A DNA stretch of 64,000 nucleotides from Rubrobacteraceae bacterium (lineage in GTDB: Bacteria; Actinomycetota; Rubrobacteria; Rubrobacterales; Rubrobacteraceae). Position numbers and translations under genes: made by a program. The stretch covers positions 286,871-350,870 of the forward strand of contig JAUJNO010000002.1 in the NCBI GenBank assembly GCA_030448125.1, given 5' to 3'. Shown piece by piece: positions 51,298 through 60,367 of this stretch. Numbering within the stretch: the first letter of the stretch is position 1; every line of letters starts with the position of its first letter. The notes beneath the pieces are model-generated. The model searched no databases. It saw only the letters and a program-made list of their open reading frames with translations, and was not told the DNA's origin.

Positions 51298-52745
51298 TCT
51301 GCAGGAGTTCGTGGCTTCTCTGCGCAAAGGGGGCGAACTCGTGGACGTCCACGAGCCCGTGAGCGCGAAGTTCGAGATCACCGAGATCGCCGACCGCGTC
51401 ATGAAGAGGACCGGACCCGCCCTTCTCTTCCACAACGTCCAGGGCAGCGACCATCCGCTCCTATAAACGCCTTCGGCTCCAAGAAGCGCATGGCGAACGC
51501 CCTGGGTGTGGACGACCTGAACGAGGTCGGGGGGCGTATAGAGGATCTGCTGGAGCTGACCAAGGGACCGGGTAAAGGCCTCATGGCGAAGCTCCAACTG
51601 TTGCCGCGACTGCGCGAGATCTCCAAGTTCCCCCGCGCACCACGGGCAAGGCCTCGTGCCAGGAGATCGTCCATCGCGACGACGATATAGACCTCGAACG
51701 CCTCCCCGTCCAGACTTGCTGGCCGGAGGACGGCGGCCCCTTCGTAACGCTCACGATGGTCCACACCCAGGACCTTGAGACCGGCGAGAGGAACGCCGGC
51801 ATGTACCGCGTCCAGCGTTTCGACAAGAAGACCGCGGGGCTCCACTGGCAGCGCCACAAGACCGGCGCCGCCCACTTCGAGAAGGCAAAGAAGCTCGGAC
51901 AGAAGCTCCCCGTCGCCGTTACTCTGGGTGGAGATCCGGCGACCATCTACTCGGCCTCGGCCCCCTTGCCTCCCGGCATCAGCGAGTTCGTCTTCGCTGG
52001 TTTCCTGCGCAAAGAGCCAGTAAAGCTCGTCAAGTGCCTCACCAACGACCTGGAGGTCCCGGCGGAGGCGGAGATCGTCATCGAGGGTTACGCCGATCCC
52101 GAGGAGCCGCTGACGTTGGAGGGGCCGTTCGGGGACCACACCGGCTTCTACTCGCTCGCCGACTACTATCCGGCTATGCACGTCACGGCGGTGACGATGC
52201 GCCGCAACGCGATCTACCCCTCCACCATTGTGGGCCGCCCGCCGATGGAGGACGCGTGGCTCGGGTATGCGACGGAGCGCATCTTCCTGCCGCTCACGCG
52301 CCTGATGCTGCCGGAGGTCGTCAACTATCACATGCCGCCGGAGGGGATCTTCCACAACCTCGTCTTCGTCTCGATCGACAAGCAGTACCCCGGCCACGCC
52401 ATGAAGGTCGGCGCCGGGATGCTGGGTCTGGGGCTTATGAGCCTGGCCAAGATGATCGTGATCCTCGACTCGGATGTAAACGTAGAAGATACGAGCGAGG
52501 CCTGGTGGGTGACGTTGAACAACATCGACCCGGAGAGGGATATAAGGATGCTCCCCGGCCCGATAGACGTGCTCGACCACTCCAGCCGGGCGTTCTCCTA
52601 CGGGTCGAAGATGATCGTGGACGCCACGAAGAAGTGGCCCGAGGAGGGCTTCACTCGCGAGTGGCCGGAGAAGATAGTGATGAGCGACGATATCAAGAAG
52701 CTCGTCGACGAGAAGTGGGAGCGGTATGGCATCCCCCTCGACTAG
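51284..52745 (+). CDS. UbiD-type decarboxylase (menaquinone, MqnL-like), two single-base frameshifts
   Basis: Prenyl-FMN-dependent decarboxylase. Frame 1: MLANNLQEFVASLRKGGELV and FHNVQGSDHPLL; a lost base near 51461-51463 moves to INAFGSKKRMANALGVDDLN and LLPRLREISKFP; a lost C in CCCCC (51630-51634) moves to RTTGKASCQEIVHRDDDIDL, then LTMVHTQDLETGERNAGMYR, AVTLGGDPATIYSASAPLP, IEGYADPEEPLTLEGPFGDH and RREAIYP-like MRRNAIYPSTIVGRPPMEDA. The corrected size is about 487 residues, normal for UbiD. In this cluster it most likely decarboxylates the prenylated 6-naphthoate. The cofactor comes from the UbiX gene two genes on. Confidence 0.92.
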
Positions 52746-53619
52746 CACGGGCTCGCGCCCCGGCGTGAACCCCGGCAAGCTGCGGGTGCTCCTGGAGATG
52801 ATCAAGTGGGAGCACACCGTCTTCGCCCTGCCGTTCGCCTACGCCGGGATGCTCGCCGCACCCGTCCCGTTCTCTATCTCCAACCTCGTCTGGATCACGG
52901 TCGCCATGATAGGCGCCCGCACCGCCGGCATGACCCTGAACCGCATCATCGACGCCGGCATAGACGCCAGGAACCCCCGCACCGCGGACCGCGCCATACC
53001 CAAAGGACTAATCAGGGTAAAGGAAGCCTGGGTCTTTACCGTGGCGGCGATAGCCCTGCTGGTCCTCGCAACCTTTTTTCTCGCCCCGATAACCCGTGTC
53101 CTCTGGCCTCTCGTAGTCCTGGGGTTCGTGGTCTATCCCTATACCAAACGGTTCACCTGGCTCTGTCATCTAGCTTTAGGAGCCGCGAACGGGCTCGCGC
53201 CGGGCGCGGCGTGGGTGGCGGTGACTGGCGAGATTTCGTGGACTCCGGTCTTTATCTGGGCGGGAGCGGCGTTGTGGGTGGCGGGGTTCGACGTGATCTA
53301 CGCTCTCCTCGACCGCGACTTCGACCTCGAAAACAGGGTCAACTCTCTGCCGGCCAGGTTTGGAATCGGGCCGGCGCTCGTTGTTTCGCGGGTCTGGCAC
53401 GCTCTGAGCGTGGCGTTCCTCGTCGCGTTCGGGGTGGCGGCCGGTTTAGGGGTCGTCTACTACCTCGGGGTCGTGGTGGTTGCCTGGCTCCTGTTCTACG
53501 AGCAGTCGCTAGTGAGGGAGGATGATCTGTCGAAGTTGAACATGGCGTTCTTTACGATGAATGGGGTTATCAGCGCGATCTTCTTTGTCTTCGTGCTCCT
53601 GGATCGGGTGATCGGCTAG
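52726..53619 (+). CDS. mqnP: UbiA-family prenyltransferase (MqnP-like)
   Basis: 297-residue membrane prenyltransferase with eight or nine helices. Both Asp-rich motifs are present: TLNRIIDAGIDARNPRTADR (NxxxD) near residue 70 and GFDVIYALLDRDFDLENRVN near 195. The substrate-side IKWEHTVFALPFAYAGMLAA is typical of 4-hydroxybenzoate and naphthoate prenyltransferases. Among mqn genes it should attach the polyprenyl tail to 1,4-dihydroxy-6-naphthoate. It overlaps the end of ubiD by 20 bases. Confidence 0.93.
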   Translation: MASPSTSTGSRPGVNPGKLRVLLEMIKWEHTVFALPFAYAGMLAAPVPFSISNLVWITVAMIGARTAGMTLNRIIDAGIDARNPRTADRAIPKGLIRVKEAWVFTVAAIALLVLATFFLAPITRVLWPLVVLGFVVYPYTKRFTWLCHLALGAANGLAPGAAWVAVTGEISWTPVFIWAGAALWVAGFDVIYALLDRDFDLENRVNSLPARFGIGPALVVSRVWHALSVAFLVAFGVAAGLGVVYYLGVVVVAWLLFYEQSLVREDDLSKLNMAFFTMNGVISAIFFVFVLLDRVIG

Positions 53620-54209
53620 TGGCCGCGGGGACCGTGGAGAGCGCTTTCGTGGGCATAACCGGGGCGAGCGGGGCGCCGTACGCGGTGCGGCTCATAGAGG
53701 CGCTCGTCGAGAACGACGTGTTCGTGGAGATCTGCGCTTCGGAGATGGGGGAGAAGGTCCTGGCCTACGAGATGGGCGGGCTCTCGACGAAAAAGCTCGC
53801 CGAGGCGTACGGTGTGAAGCGCTACGCCCCGGACGACCTCTTCGCGCCGCCGGCGAGCGGGACCAGCGTGCCGGACGCGACCGTGATCGCACCGGCCAGT
53901 GTCTCGACTCTGGGCAACGTCGCAAACGGCACCGGGACGAACCTGCTGCATCGGGTGGCCGACGTGGCGTTGAAGGAGCGCAGGCGGCTCGTGATCCTGG
54001 AACGAGAGATGCCCTACAGCCTCGTGCATCTGAGGAACATGGCGGCGATAACGGAAGCCGGTGGAGTCGTGGTCTCGGCGGCGCCGGGCTTCTACAACCA
54101 CCCGCAGACGATGGACGACCTGATCGACTTCGTGGTTGGCAAGGTCCTCGACGTCATGGGCGTCGGGCACGAGCTCGTCGAGAGGTGGGGCCATAAGCGG
54201 CGCGGGTAG
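53619..54209 (+). CDS. ubiX: UbiX-type flavin prenyltransferase (MqnM-like)
   Basis: Makes prenylated FMN for UbiD. 196 residues. FVGITGASGAPYAVRLIEAL (FMN-binding), VFVEICASEMGEKVLAYEMG, VIAPASVSTLGNVANGTGTN, HRVADVALKERRRLVILERE and REMPYSLVHLRNMAAITEAG are family blocks. The GTG shares a base with the preceding stop. UbiX beside UbiD is the normal pairing. Confidence 0.95.
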   Translation: MAAGTVESAFVGITGASGAPYAVRLIEALVENDVFVEICASEMGEKVLAYEMGGLSTKKLAEAYGVKRYAPDDLFAPPASGTSVPDATVIAPASVSTLGNVANGTGTNLLHRVADVALKERRRLVILEREMPYSLVHLRNMAAITEAGGVVVSAAPGFYNHPQTMDDLIDFVVGKVLDVMGVGHELVERWGHKRRG

Positions 54210-54945
54210 AGGTACCACCGGGGTCCGGTTCCCCGGCGGCCTCCCGACCGGCGAGGAGCGGGCGCGGCTCGTGCGGGAGATGTTCGACCGCATCGCGGGG
54301 CGCTACGAGCTGCTGAACATGCTCATGAGCGCCGGGCTCAACCGGATCTGGAACAAAAAAGCGCTTCAGGCGACGGACCTCCAGCCGGGCGGAAGGGCGC
54401 TGGACCTCGCCTGCGGCACGGGAAGCCTCACGCGGGATTTAGCCAAGAGAGTCGGACCCGAAGGATACGTGCTCGGAATGGATTTCTCGCAGAAGATGAT
54501 CCAGGTGGCAAAGAAGCGCCCGGCGCCGAACGTCGAGTACCGGCTCGGAGATGCGACGGACCTCCAGGGCGTAGAGGACGGCTCCTTCGACGCCGTGACG
54601 ATCGCCTACGGAGCGCGCAACATACCAGACCTCGACGCGCTCTTCGGGGAGATGGCGCGGGCGGTCAGGCAGGGCGGAAAGGTGGTGTGCCTGGAGATAG
54701 CGCGGCCCGAAGGACGGTTTTTCGCCGCCTTCTACGGGTTGTGGTTCGACCGGCTGGTGCCGTGGCTAGGCGCCAAAGTCTCGGGAGACGCCTGGGCTTA
54801 CTCGTATCTGCCCGAATCGGTGAAAGAGTTCGTAGCATCCGGTGAATTAGCTGAGATAATGAGGCGTAATGGATTACAAGACGTTACATGGCGGAAGTTC
54901 TCTGGCGGCATCATCACGCTCCACGTCGGGACGAAACCTGGCTGA
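54136..54945 (+). CDS. menG: Demethylmenaquinone methyltransferase (UbiE/MenG)
   Basis: Last step of menaquinone synthesis, SAM-dependent C-methylation. Family blocks: REMFDRIAGRYELLNMLMSA, NRIWNKKALQATDLQPGGRA, LDLACGTGSLTRDLAK (motif I), VLGMDFSQKMIQVAKKR, FDAVTIAYGARNIPDLDALF, VVCLEIARPEGRFFAAFYGL, YSYLPESVKEF. The start is uncertain. TTG 54136 is the first canonical in-frame start but lies inside ubiX; homology begins only near 54230, and an ATA at 54193 sits just after AGAGGTGGGG. It overlaps the polyprenyl synthase gene. Confidence 0.94.
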   Translation: MARSSTSWASGTSSSRGGAISGAGRGTTGVRFPGGLPTGEERARLVREMFDRIAGRYELLNMLMSAGLNRIWNKKALQATDLQPGGRALDLACGTGSLTRDLAKRVGPEGYVLGMDFSQKMIQVAKKRPAPNVEYRLGDATDLQGVEDGSFDAVTIAYGARNIPDLDALFGEMARAVRQGGKVVCLEIARPEGRFFAAFYGLWFDRLVPWLGAKVSGDAWAYSYLPESVKEFVASGELAEIMRRNGLQDVTWRKFSGGIITLHVGTKPG

Positions 54946-55927
54946 GAGCGCCCGAAACCTCCGCGCTGCGCTCCCCGACGAGGCCTCGGAGGCCGTAGCG
55001 AGGGTCGAGGACCTGCTCGTCGAGGTCGCCGGGCGCGCCCCAGAGAGGCTCGTCAAGCCGGCGCTCGAGGCGCTCACGGCGGGCGGCAAGCGGCTCCGCC
55101 CGATCCTGCTGGTCCTGAGCGCCCGGATGGGCGAATCCGAGCAATCGGCGCTGCTCACGGCGGCCACGGCCATCGAGGTCCTGCACACGGCGACCCTCAT
55201 CCACGACGACGTGGTGGACAAGGCCGAGAGCAGACGGGGCAAGCCCACGACCGTCGCGACTCACGGACGCGAGGTCGCGGTGGCGACCGGCGACTACCTC
55301 TTCGCCGAATCGTTCTACGGTCTCGCGCAGATAGGAGACCCGAGGCTGGTGCGCGCCTTCGCCGAGGCGGCGATGGGCCTCGCGGCGGGCGAGCTGGAGC
55401 AGTTCCGCTCCTCGCGCGGCTCCGTCGAGGTCGAGGCGTACCTGGAGCACATCAGGATGAAGACCGCGGGACTTTTCAGGGCGGCGTGCGTGGCGGGCGG
55501 CACTCTAGGCGGCCTCTCGCTGCGGCAGATAGACGCTCTGGCGACTTACGGGCAGGCTCTGGGGCTCGCCTTCCAGATGTCCGACGACGTGATGGACCTG
55601 GTGGGCAAGCCGGGGCTCATGGGCAAGGGCGTCGGTGCGGACCTCGCCGAGGGGACCGTGACGCTGCCGGTAATCTTCGCGCTCAAAGAGGGGGATGAGG
55701 CGACCGTCGGGGCCATACGGCGCGTGCTCGAGGCCCCGGACCCGTTACCGGAGCTCCTGGAGGCCGGTATCGAGGCGGTCCTGGCGACGGACGCGATCAA
55801 CAAGACGGAGGTCTGGGCCCTGGGCGAGGTCGAGGCGGCGATAGAGGGGCTCGGTCTCCTGCCCGATGGGGCGGAGCGGGCCATCCTGGAGGCGATAGCT
55901 AGCGAGGTGGTGGGTAGGGATGCTTAA
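54869..55927 (+). CDS. Polyprenyl diphosphate synthase (long-chain, catalytic subunit)
   Basis: Builds the menaquinone side chain from isopentenyl diphosphate. 352 residues. LTAGGKRLRPILLVLSARMG, the first Asp motif LIHDDVVDKAESRRGKPT (Asp113-114-117), VATGDYLFAESFYGLAQI, GELEQFRSSRG, RMKTAGLFRAACVAGG and the second Asp motif FQMSDDVMDLVGKPGLMGKG are present. ATG 54869 overlaps menG by 77 bases. The first 25 residues are non-homologous, so the true start may be further in. Chain length cannot be told from sequence. Confidence 0.94.
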   Translation: MDYKTLHGGSSLAASSRSTSGRNLAESARNLRAALPDEASEAVARVEDLLVEVAGRAPERLVKPALEALTAGGKRLRPILLVLSARMGESEQSALLTAATAIEVLHTATLIHDDVVDKAESRRGKPTTVATHGREVAVATGDYLFAESFYGLAQIGDPRLVRAFAEAAMGLAAGELEQFRSSRGSVEVEAYLEHIRMKTAGLFRAACVAGGTLGGLSLRQIDALATYGQALGLAFQMSDDVMDLVGKPGLMGKGVGADLAEGTVTLPVIFALKEGDEATVGAIRRVLEAPDPLPELLEAGIEAVLATDAINKTEVWALGEVEAAIEGLGLLPDGAERAILEAIASEVVGRDA

Positions 55928-57020
55928 GACAAGGGTACCCGGAGACCTGGTAGAGATACGGGAGAAGGTCTACGCGGGAGAGAGGCTCTCCTTCGAGGAC
56001 GGGTGCAAGCTCTTCGAATCCAACGACGTCGTCGAGATTGGACGCCTCGCCAACCACGTCCGCGAGAAGCTGCACGGCGATAAAGCTTACTTTTCGCACA
56101 AGTACCGCCTCTACCCGACAAACATCTGCGTCTACCGGTGCCGGTTCTGCGCTTTCCGTGTTAGCAAGGGCGACGAACGGGGCTACGAGTGGCCCGCCGA
56201 GAAGACCCTGCACGAGCTCGAGAAGGTCGACCTGACCGGCGTCGCGGAGTTCCACATCGTCGGCGGTATACACCCCGACTGGGACTTCGACGTGTACCTG
56301 GACATCGTCCGGGAGCTTCATAGGGTCTACCCGGACATCCACATAAAGGCCTGGACCGCCGTCGAGATCGACCACTTCACCCACCAGACCGGCAAGAGCG
56401 CGGAGTGGGTCCTCGGCACGATGCGCGAGGCGGGTCTCGGGAGCCTGCCGGGGGGCGGGGCGGAGATCTTCGACTGGGAGATCCGCCGTACTATCTGCCG
56501 GACCAAATGCACCGGCGAGCGCTGGCTGGAAGTCCACGAGGCGGCCCACAACCTCGGCATGAAGACCAACTCCACGATGCTCTACGGCCACGTCGAGACG
56601 CCGGAGAGCAAGGTGGACCACATGCTCCGTCTGCGCGACCTGCAGGACCGGACCGGGGGTTTTAGGACCTTCATTCCGCTCGCTTTCCACCCGGACAACA
56701 CGCGCCTCAAGCACCTGCCGCGCTCGACCGGGGCCGAAGACCTCAAGCACATCGCCATAAGCCGGCTGTTGCTGGACAACTTCCCGCACGTCATGGCTTA
56801 CTGGGTCACGGAGACGCCGGAGGTCGCGCAGGTCGCGCTCTCGTTCGGGGCGGATGACCTGGACGGCACCATCATGATAGACGAGGAGATCATCAACGCC
56901 GCCGGGGGCAAGCACGTCGAAGGCGCGATGACGAAGAGCCGGTTTGCACAGATGATCCGGGAGGCCAGGCGTACCCCGCTGGAGCGCGACACCGAGTTCA
57001 ACGTGGTGCGCGAGTACTAG
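55920..57020 (+). CDS. mqnE: Aminofutalosine synthase (radical SAM)
   Basis: Joins enolpyruvyl-benzoate to SAM-derived adenosine, second step of the futalosine route. 366 residues. The cluster motif is YPTNICVYRCRFCAFRVS with Cys70, Cys74 and Cys77; further blocks are DLTGVAEFHIVGGIHPDWDF, HIKAWTAVEIDHFTHQTGKS, GLGSLPGGGAEIFDWEIRRT, HNLGMKTNSTMLYGHVETPE and IPLAFHPDNTRLKHLP. These separate MqnE from MqnC. The ATG overlaps the previous stop by 8 bases. Confidence 0.96.
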   Translation: MLKTRVPGDLVEIREKVYAGERLSFEDGCKLFESNDVVEIGRLANHVREKLHGDKAYFSHKYRLYPTNICVYRCRFCAFRVSKGDERGYEWPAEKTLHELEKVDLTGVAEFHIVGGIHPDWDFDVYLDIVRELHRVYPDIHIKAWTAVEIDHFTHQTGKSAEWVLGTMREAGLGSLPGGGAEIFDWEIRRTICRTKCTGERWLEVHEAAHNLGMKTNSTMLYGHVETPESKVDHMLRLRDLQDRTGGFRTFIPLAFHPDNTRLKHLPRSTGAEDLKHIAISRLLLDNFPHVMAYWVTETPEVAQVALSFGADDLDGTIMIDEEIINAAGGKHVEGAMTKSRFAQMIREARRTPLERDTEFNVVREY

Positions 57021-57818
57021 ATGCTCCGCGTAGGCTTTATCGACTATCTGAACTGTCTGCCTCTGAGGTTGGGTCTCGAAGAGACCGGCGGCCTGGAGGG
57101 GGTGGAACTCGTTGGAGGGACGCCCGCGCGGGTCAACGCCGCTCTTCTGTCGGGCGAGGTCGATCTGGGGATCGTCTCCTCGGCGAGCTGGGCGCGGAAC
57201 CGCGACCGCTTGAAGAGGGTGCCGGGCTACGGCATAGCCTCGGAGGGCCCGGTGATGAGCGTGCTGCTCGCGGCCCGCGAGGGTCGTTCCCTCTCGGAGG
57301 CGCGGAGGGTGGCGCTCACGAGTGAGTCGGCGACGAGCCAGGTTCTCGCGAGGATCGTGCTGGAGCGCGTCTACGGCGCTTCCCCGCGCTACGAAGTGGT
57401 CTCGACGCGCCCGGAGTGGGCGCTCGCCGAGTACGACGCGGCGCTGTTCATCGGCGACACGGCGCTCGAGGTCCGGCGCATGGGCGGCATGGAGGTACAC
57501 GACCTCGGCGCACTCTGGCAGCGGCTCACGGGGCTGCCGATGGTCTACGCGGTGTGGGCTTCGCGCGAGGACCCCGCGCTTTACGGTTTCTGGGCGGACC
57601 GGGTGGCGCGGGCGGTCTCGTGGGCGGAGGCCAACCTCGGGGCGGTCGTCGCCGAGGCGCGGCGGCTTGGGGCCCCGGCGACGGATGAGGACTTGAGGAC
57701 GTACTTCTCTTCTTGCATCGGCTATCGGGTCGGGGTACGCGAGGAGGAAGGTTTGAAGAGGTATCTGGCGGAGGGTGGGCTTCTGGCCTCCGGTCTCTAC
57801 GGAAGGGTGAGCGCATGA
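57021..57818 (+). CDS. mqnA: Chorismate dehydratase
   Basis: First step of the futalosine pathway: chorismate to 3-[(1-carboxyvinyl)oxy]benzoate. 265 residues with a periplasmic-binding-protein fold. LRVGFIDYLNCLPLRLGLEE, GTPARVNAALLSGEVDLGIV, SSASWARNRDRLKRVPGYGI, ASEGPVMSVLLAAREG, YDAALFIGDTALEV and LPMVYAVWASRED are the family pattern. ATG 57021 directly follows the mqnE stop. The stop overlaps mqnC (ATGA). Confidence 0.95.
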   Translation: MLRVGFIDYLNCLPLRLGLEETGGLEGVELVGGTPARVNAALLSGEVDLGIVSSASWARNRDRLKRVPGYGIASEGPVMSVLLAAREGRSLSEARRVALTSESATSQVLARIVLERVYGASPRYEVVSTRPEWALAEYDAALFIGDTALEVRRMGGMEVHDLGALWQRLTGLPMVYAVWASREDPALYGFWADRVARAVSWAEANLGAVVAEARRLGAPATDEDLRTYFSSCIGYRVGVREEEGLKRYLAEGGLLASGLYGRVSA

Positions 57819-58954
57819 CGAACGCTAGCGTGAACGCGACGGGCGCGTTGCTCGAGAAAGGTGTGCTGGACGCGGGCCTCGAAGATCTGGAGGCCAAAAA
57901 GGAGCTCGCGAAGCTCTTCGAGAAGAACTTCATGGACCTCGCGGCGGCGGCGGATGACATCCGCCGCCGGCTTCACCCAAACGACATCGTCACCTACATC
58001 GTGGACCGGAACATCAACTACACGAACGTGTGCTGGGTCGCCTGCTCCTTCTGCGCGTTCTACCGGACAAAGCGCCAGGCCCAGAACGGCGACGGCTACG
58101 TGCTCTCCGTCGAGCAGGTCCTCCAAAAGATACAGGAGACCGTCGACCTCGGCGGGACCGGCATCCTCATGCAGGGCGGGCTGCACCCGGATATCGGGAT
58201 GGAGTACACCACCGACCTCTTCCGCGCCATCCGCAAGGAGTTTCCGGAGGTACAGGTCCACGCGCTCTCTCCGGCGGAGATCTGGCACCTCGTCGACAAG
58301 AGCGAGTTGTCCCTGGAAGACACGCTAAAGGAGCTCAAGAAGGCCGGGCTGATGAGCATCCCGGGCGGCGGGGCGGAGATCCTCACGGACGAGACACGCG
58401 GCCGCATAGCCCCGGCCAAGAACTCGACGAACGCGTGGCTAGAGGTCATGGAGACTTGGCACAACCTCGGGATGAAGTCCACGGCGACGATGATGTTCGG
58501 CATCGACGAGTCCTACGAGGAGCGGGTCGAGCACCTGTTGCAGATCCGGGCGCTCCAGGCCAGAACTGGCGGCTTTACCGCGTTCATCGACTGGACCTTC
58601 CAGCCGGACAACACTACCTACCTGAAGAAGCACCCGAACTTCGAGAAGGCGACTTCGCTGGATTACCTGAAGACCACGGCCGTAAGCCGCATCATCCTCG
58701 ACAACGTGGCGAACATCCAGGCGTCGTGGGTTACCCAGCCGATGAAGACCGCCTCGATAGCGCTGCACGCCGGGTGCAACGACATGGGCTCCATAATGAT
58801 CGAGGAGAACGTCGTAAAAGAGGCTGGGGCCGAGCACTGCACCACCGAGGAGGAACTCCGGAGCGTCATCGAACGCAGCGGCTTCCGGCCGGCCAAGCGC
58901 ACCACGCTCTACGACCGGGTCCTGGAGCCCGGCATCTCCGTCGAGGACATATAA
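57815..58954 (+). CDS. mqnC: Cyclic dehypoxanthinyl futalosine synthase (radical SAM)
   Basis: 379 residues from ATG 57815, which has GGAAGGGTGAGC upstream; the frame is open to 57713 inside mqnA. The cluster motif is INYTNVCWVACSFCAFYRTK (Cys73, Cys77, Cys80). Other blocks: LGGTGILMQGGLHPDIGMEY, VQVHALSPAEIWHL, GLMSIPGGGAEILTDETRGR, NLGMKSTATMMFGIDESYEE, TAFIDWTFQPDNTTY and the C-terminal LHAGCNDMGSIMIEENVVKE. It cyclises dehypoxanthinyl futalosine. mqnB, needed before it, is not in the window. Confidence 0.96.
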   Translation: MTNASVNATGALLEKGVLDAGLEDLEAKKELAKLFEKNFMDLAAAADDIRRRLHPNDIVTYIVDRNINYTNVCWVACSFCAFYRTKRQAQNGDGYVLSVEQVLQKIQETVDLGGTGILMQGGLHPDIGMEYTTDLFRAIRKEFPEVQVHALSPAEIWHLVDKSELSLEDTLKELKKAGLMSIPGGGAEILTDETRGRIAPAKNSTNAWLEVMETWHNLGMKSTATMMFGIDESYEERVEHLLQIRALQARTGGFTAFIDWTFQPDNTTYLKKHPNFEKATSLDYLKTTAVSRIILDNVANIQASWVTQPMKTASIALHAGCNDMGSIMIEENVVKEAGAEHCTTEEELRSVIERSGFRPAKRTTLYDRVLEPGISVEDI

Positions 58955-58967
58955 CGGGGAAGTCCGG

Positions 58968-60239
58968 TTGACCGCTCCGGCGCCGCGACCCATGATCTAC
59001 GCTGCGGGCCTCGTTCTGCCCGTCTCCTCGCCCCCGATCAGGGACGGCGCCCTCCTCGTCGAGAATGGCGGCATCGTCGCCGTAGGCCGGCTCTCAGAGG
59101 TCAAACGCGACAACCCAGGCGTCGAAGTTCGCTACTTCCCCCGCCACACGATCACCCCCGGCGCGGTAAATGTCCACGCTCACCTCGGCTTTCGCAGGGG
59201 CGACGCGCCCCCAGGTGGGTCCTTCTCGGGGTGGGTAATGGAGCTGGTCAGCAGGCTCCCGGAGAAGGAGACCTGGACGCCCAAAGCCGCGAGAGGCTCC
59301 GCACGGGAGGCCCTGGAGTCCGGCACGACCTTTTTAACCGACTCCTCGCCGTTCGGGGAGTGCCTGCCCCAGCTCGCCGAGTCCGGGCTCGCCGGGATCG
59401 TCTTCGCGGAGTTCTTCCCGTTCCTGTTCGATACTCCTGAAGAGGCGGTGGACTCTATCGAGAAGAAGGTCTTCGCTTTGCGTGAAGGGCTTCCTCCGCG
59501 AATAGGGGTGGAGATGAGCGTACACGCGCCGTACACGGTCGACCCGGAGTCGTCGCGGCTCGCGGCCACGCGGGTGCGGACCCGGGGGGAGCGGCTCTCC
59601 ACCCACCTCTCCGAGAGTCCGGAGGAGGTCGAGTTCGTCCGGGAGGGGACCGGCAGGGGGTTGGAGAACGTCTTCGGGGTGCGAGCCGACTGGGGTGGCA
59701 TGGGAGTTTCGCCGGTCCGGTACGCCGAGAGCGTGGAACTCCTCTGGCCGGGCATGATCGCGGCGCACCTCGCGACCGGCGTCTCTGAGGAGGATATAGA
59801 GGTACTGGCCCAAACCGGCGTCGCCGCCGCCCACTGCCCCCGGTCGAACGAGTATCTTGGCTGCGGCGTCTCGCCGGTACCGGAGATGCTCGGACGCGGC
59901 ATCCGGGTCGGGATGGGGACGGACGGCCTCTGGAGCAGCCCGAGCATGAACCTCTTCGAGGAGACGCTCTTCGCTACGAGGCTGCATGGTATGAGCGGCG
60001 AGATGGGCCTCAAGCTCGCGACGCTCTCCGGGGCGCGGGCCCTGGGAATCGAGGGGGAGACGGGAAGCCTGGCGGCAGGCAAGTACGCGGACTTCGCGGT
60101 GATCGAGGCGGCGCCGGGCGAGTTCGGTATGGACCCCGAGATGGAGGTGCTGGAGGCGGCGGCTGGCGCCGGGGTGGCGGCGACCGCGGTAGGCGGGGAG
60201 CTCGTGTACGATCGGGTCGAGGGCGGTAGCGCGGGCTAA
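58968..60239 (+). CDS. Amidohydrolase, probable aminofutalosine deaminase
   Basis: 423 residues, TIM-barrel amidohydrolase with the metal His-x-His in PGAVNVHAHLGFRRGD, His in SVHAPYTVDPESS, His in RLSTHLSESPEEVEFV, the AAHCPRSNEYLGCGVSPVPE loop and Asp in VGMGTDGLWSSPSMNLFEET. Adenosine/SAH-deaminase-like relatives in mqn clusters deaminate aminodeoxyfutalosine to futalosine. Position right after mqnC supports that. TTG 58968 follows GGGGAAGTCCGG; a later ATG (58992) is possible. Other deaminase substrates cannot be excluded. Confidence 0.88.
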   Translation: MTAPAPRPMIYAAGLVLPVSSPPIRDGALLVENGGIVAVGRLSEVKRDNPGVEVRYFPRHTITPGAVNVHAHLGFRRGDAPPGGSFSGWVMELVSRLPEKETWTPKAARGSAREALESGTTFLTDSSPFGECLPQLAESGLAGIVFAEFFPFLFDTPEEAVDSIEKKVFALREGLPPRIGVEMSVHAPYTVDPESSRLAATRVRTRGERLSTHLSESPEEVEFVREGTGRGLENVFGVRADWGGMGVSPVRYAESVELLWPGMIAAHLATGVSEEDIEVLAQTGVAAAHCPRSNEYLGCGVSPVPEMLGRGIRVGMGTDGLWSSPSMNLFEETLFATRLHGMSGEMGLKLATLSGARALGIEGETGSLAAGKYADFAVIEAAPGEFGMDPEMEVLEAAAGAGVAATAVGGELVYDRVEGGSAG

Positions 60240-60253
60240 CCGCTGCGGCGTCC

Positions 60254-60278
60254 GGTAGAACCGATTCTCGGTTCTACC
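60254..60278 (+). terminator. Terminator hairpin of the menaquinone operon
   Basis: GGTAGAACCGA (60254-60264) and TCGGTTCTACC (60268-60278) pair perfectly around TTC. It lies 15 bases after the amidohydrolase stop. TATACAAT at 60324-60331 then serves the next gene. Confidence 0.7.
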
Positions 60279-60367
60279 ATGTTTACTCGAAGGTGGCGGT
60301 CGTGGGATGGTAGGAGAAACTGGTATACAATCGGCCCGTAACAGAGTAACAGGAGAGAGACCTTGCC

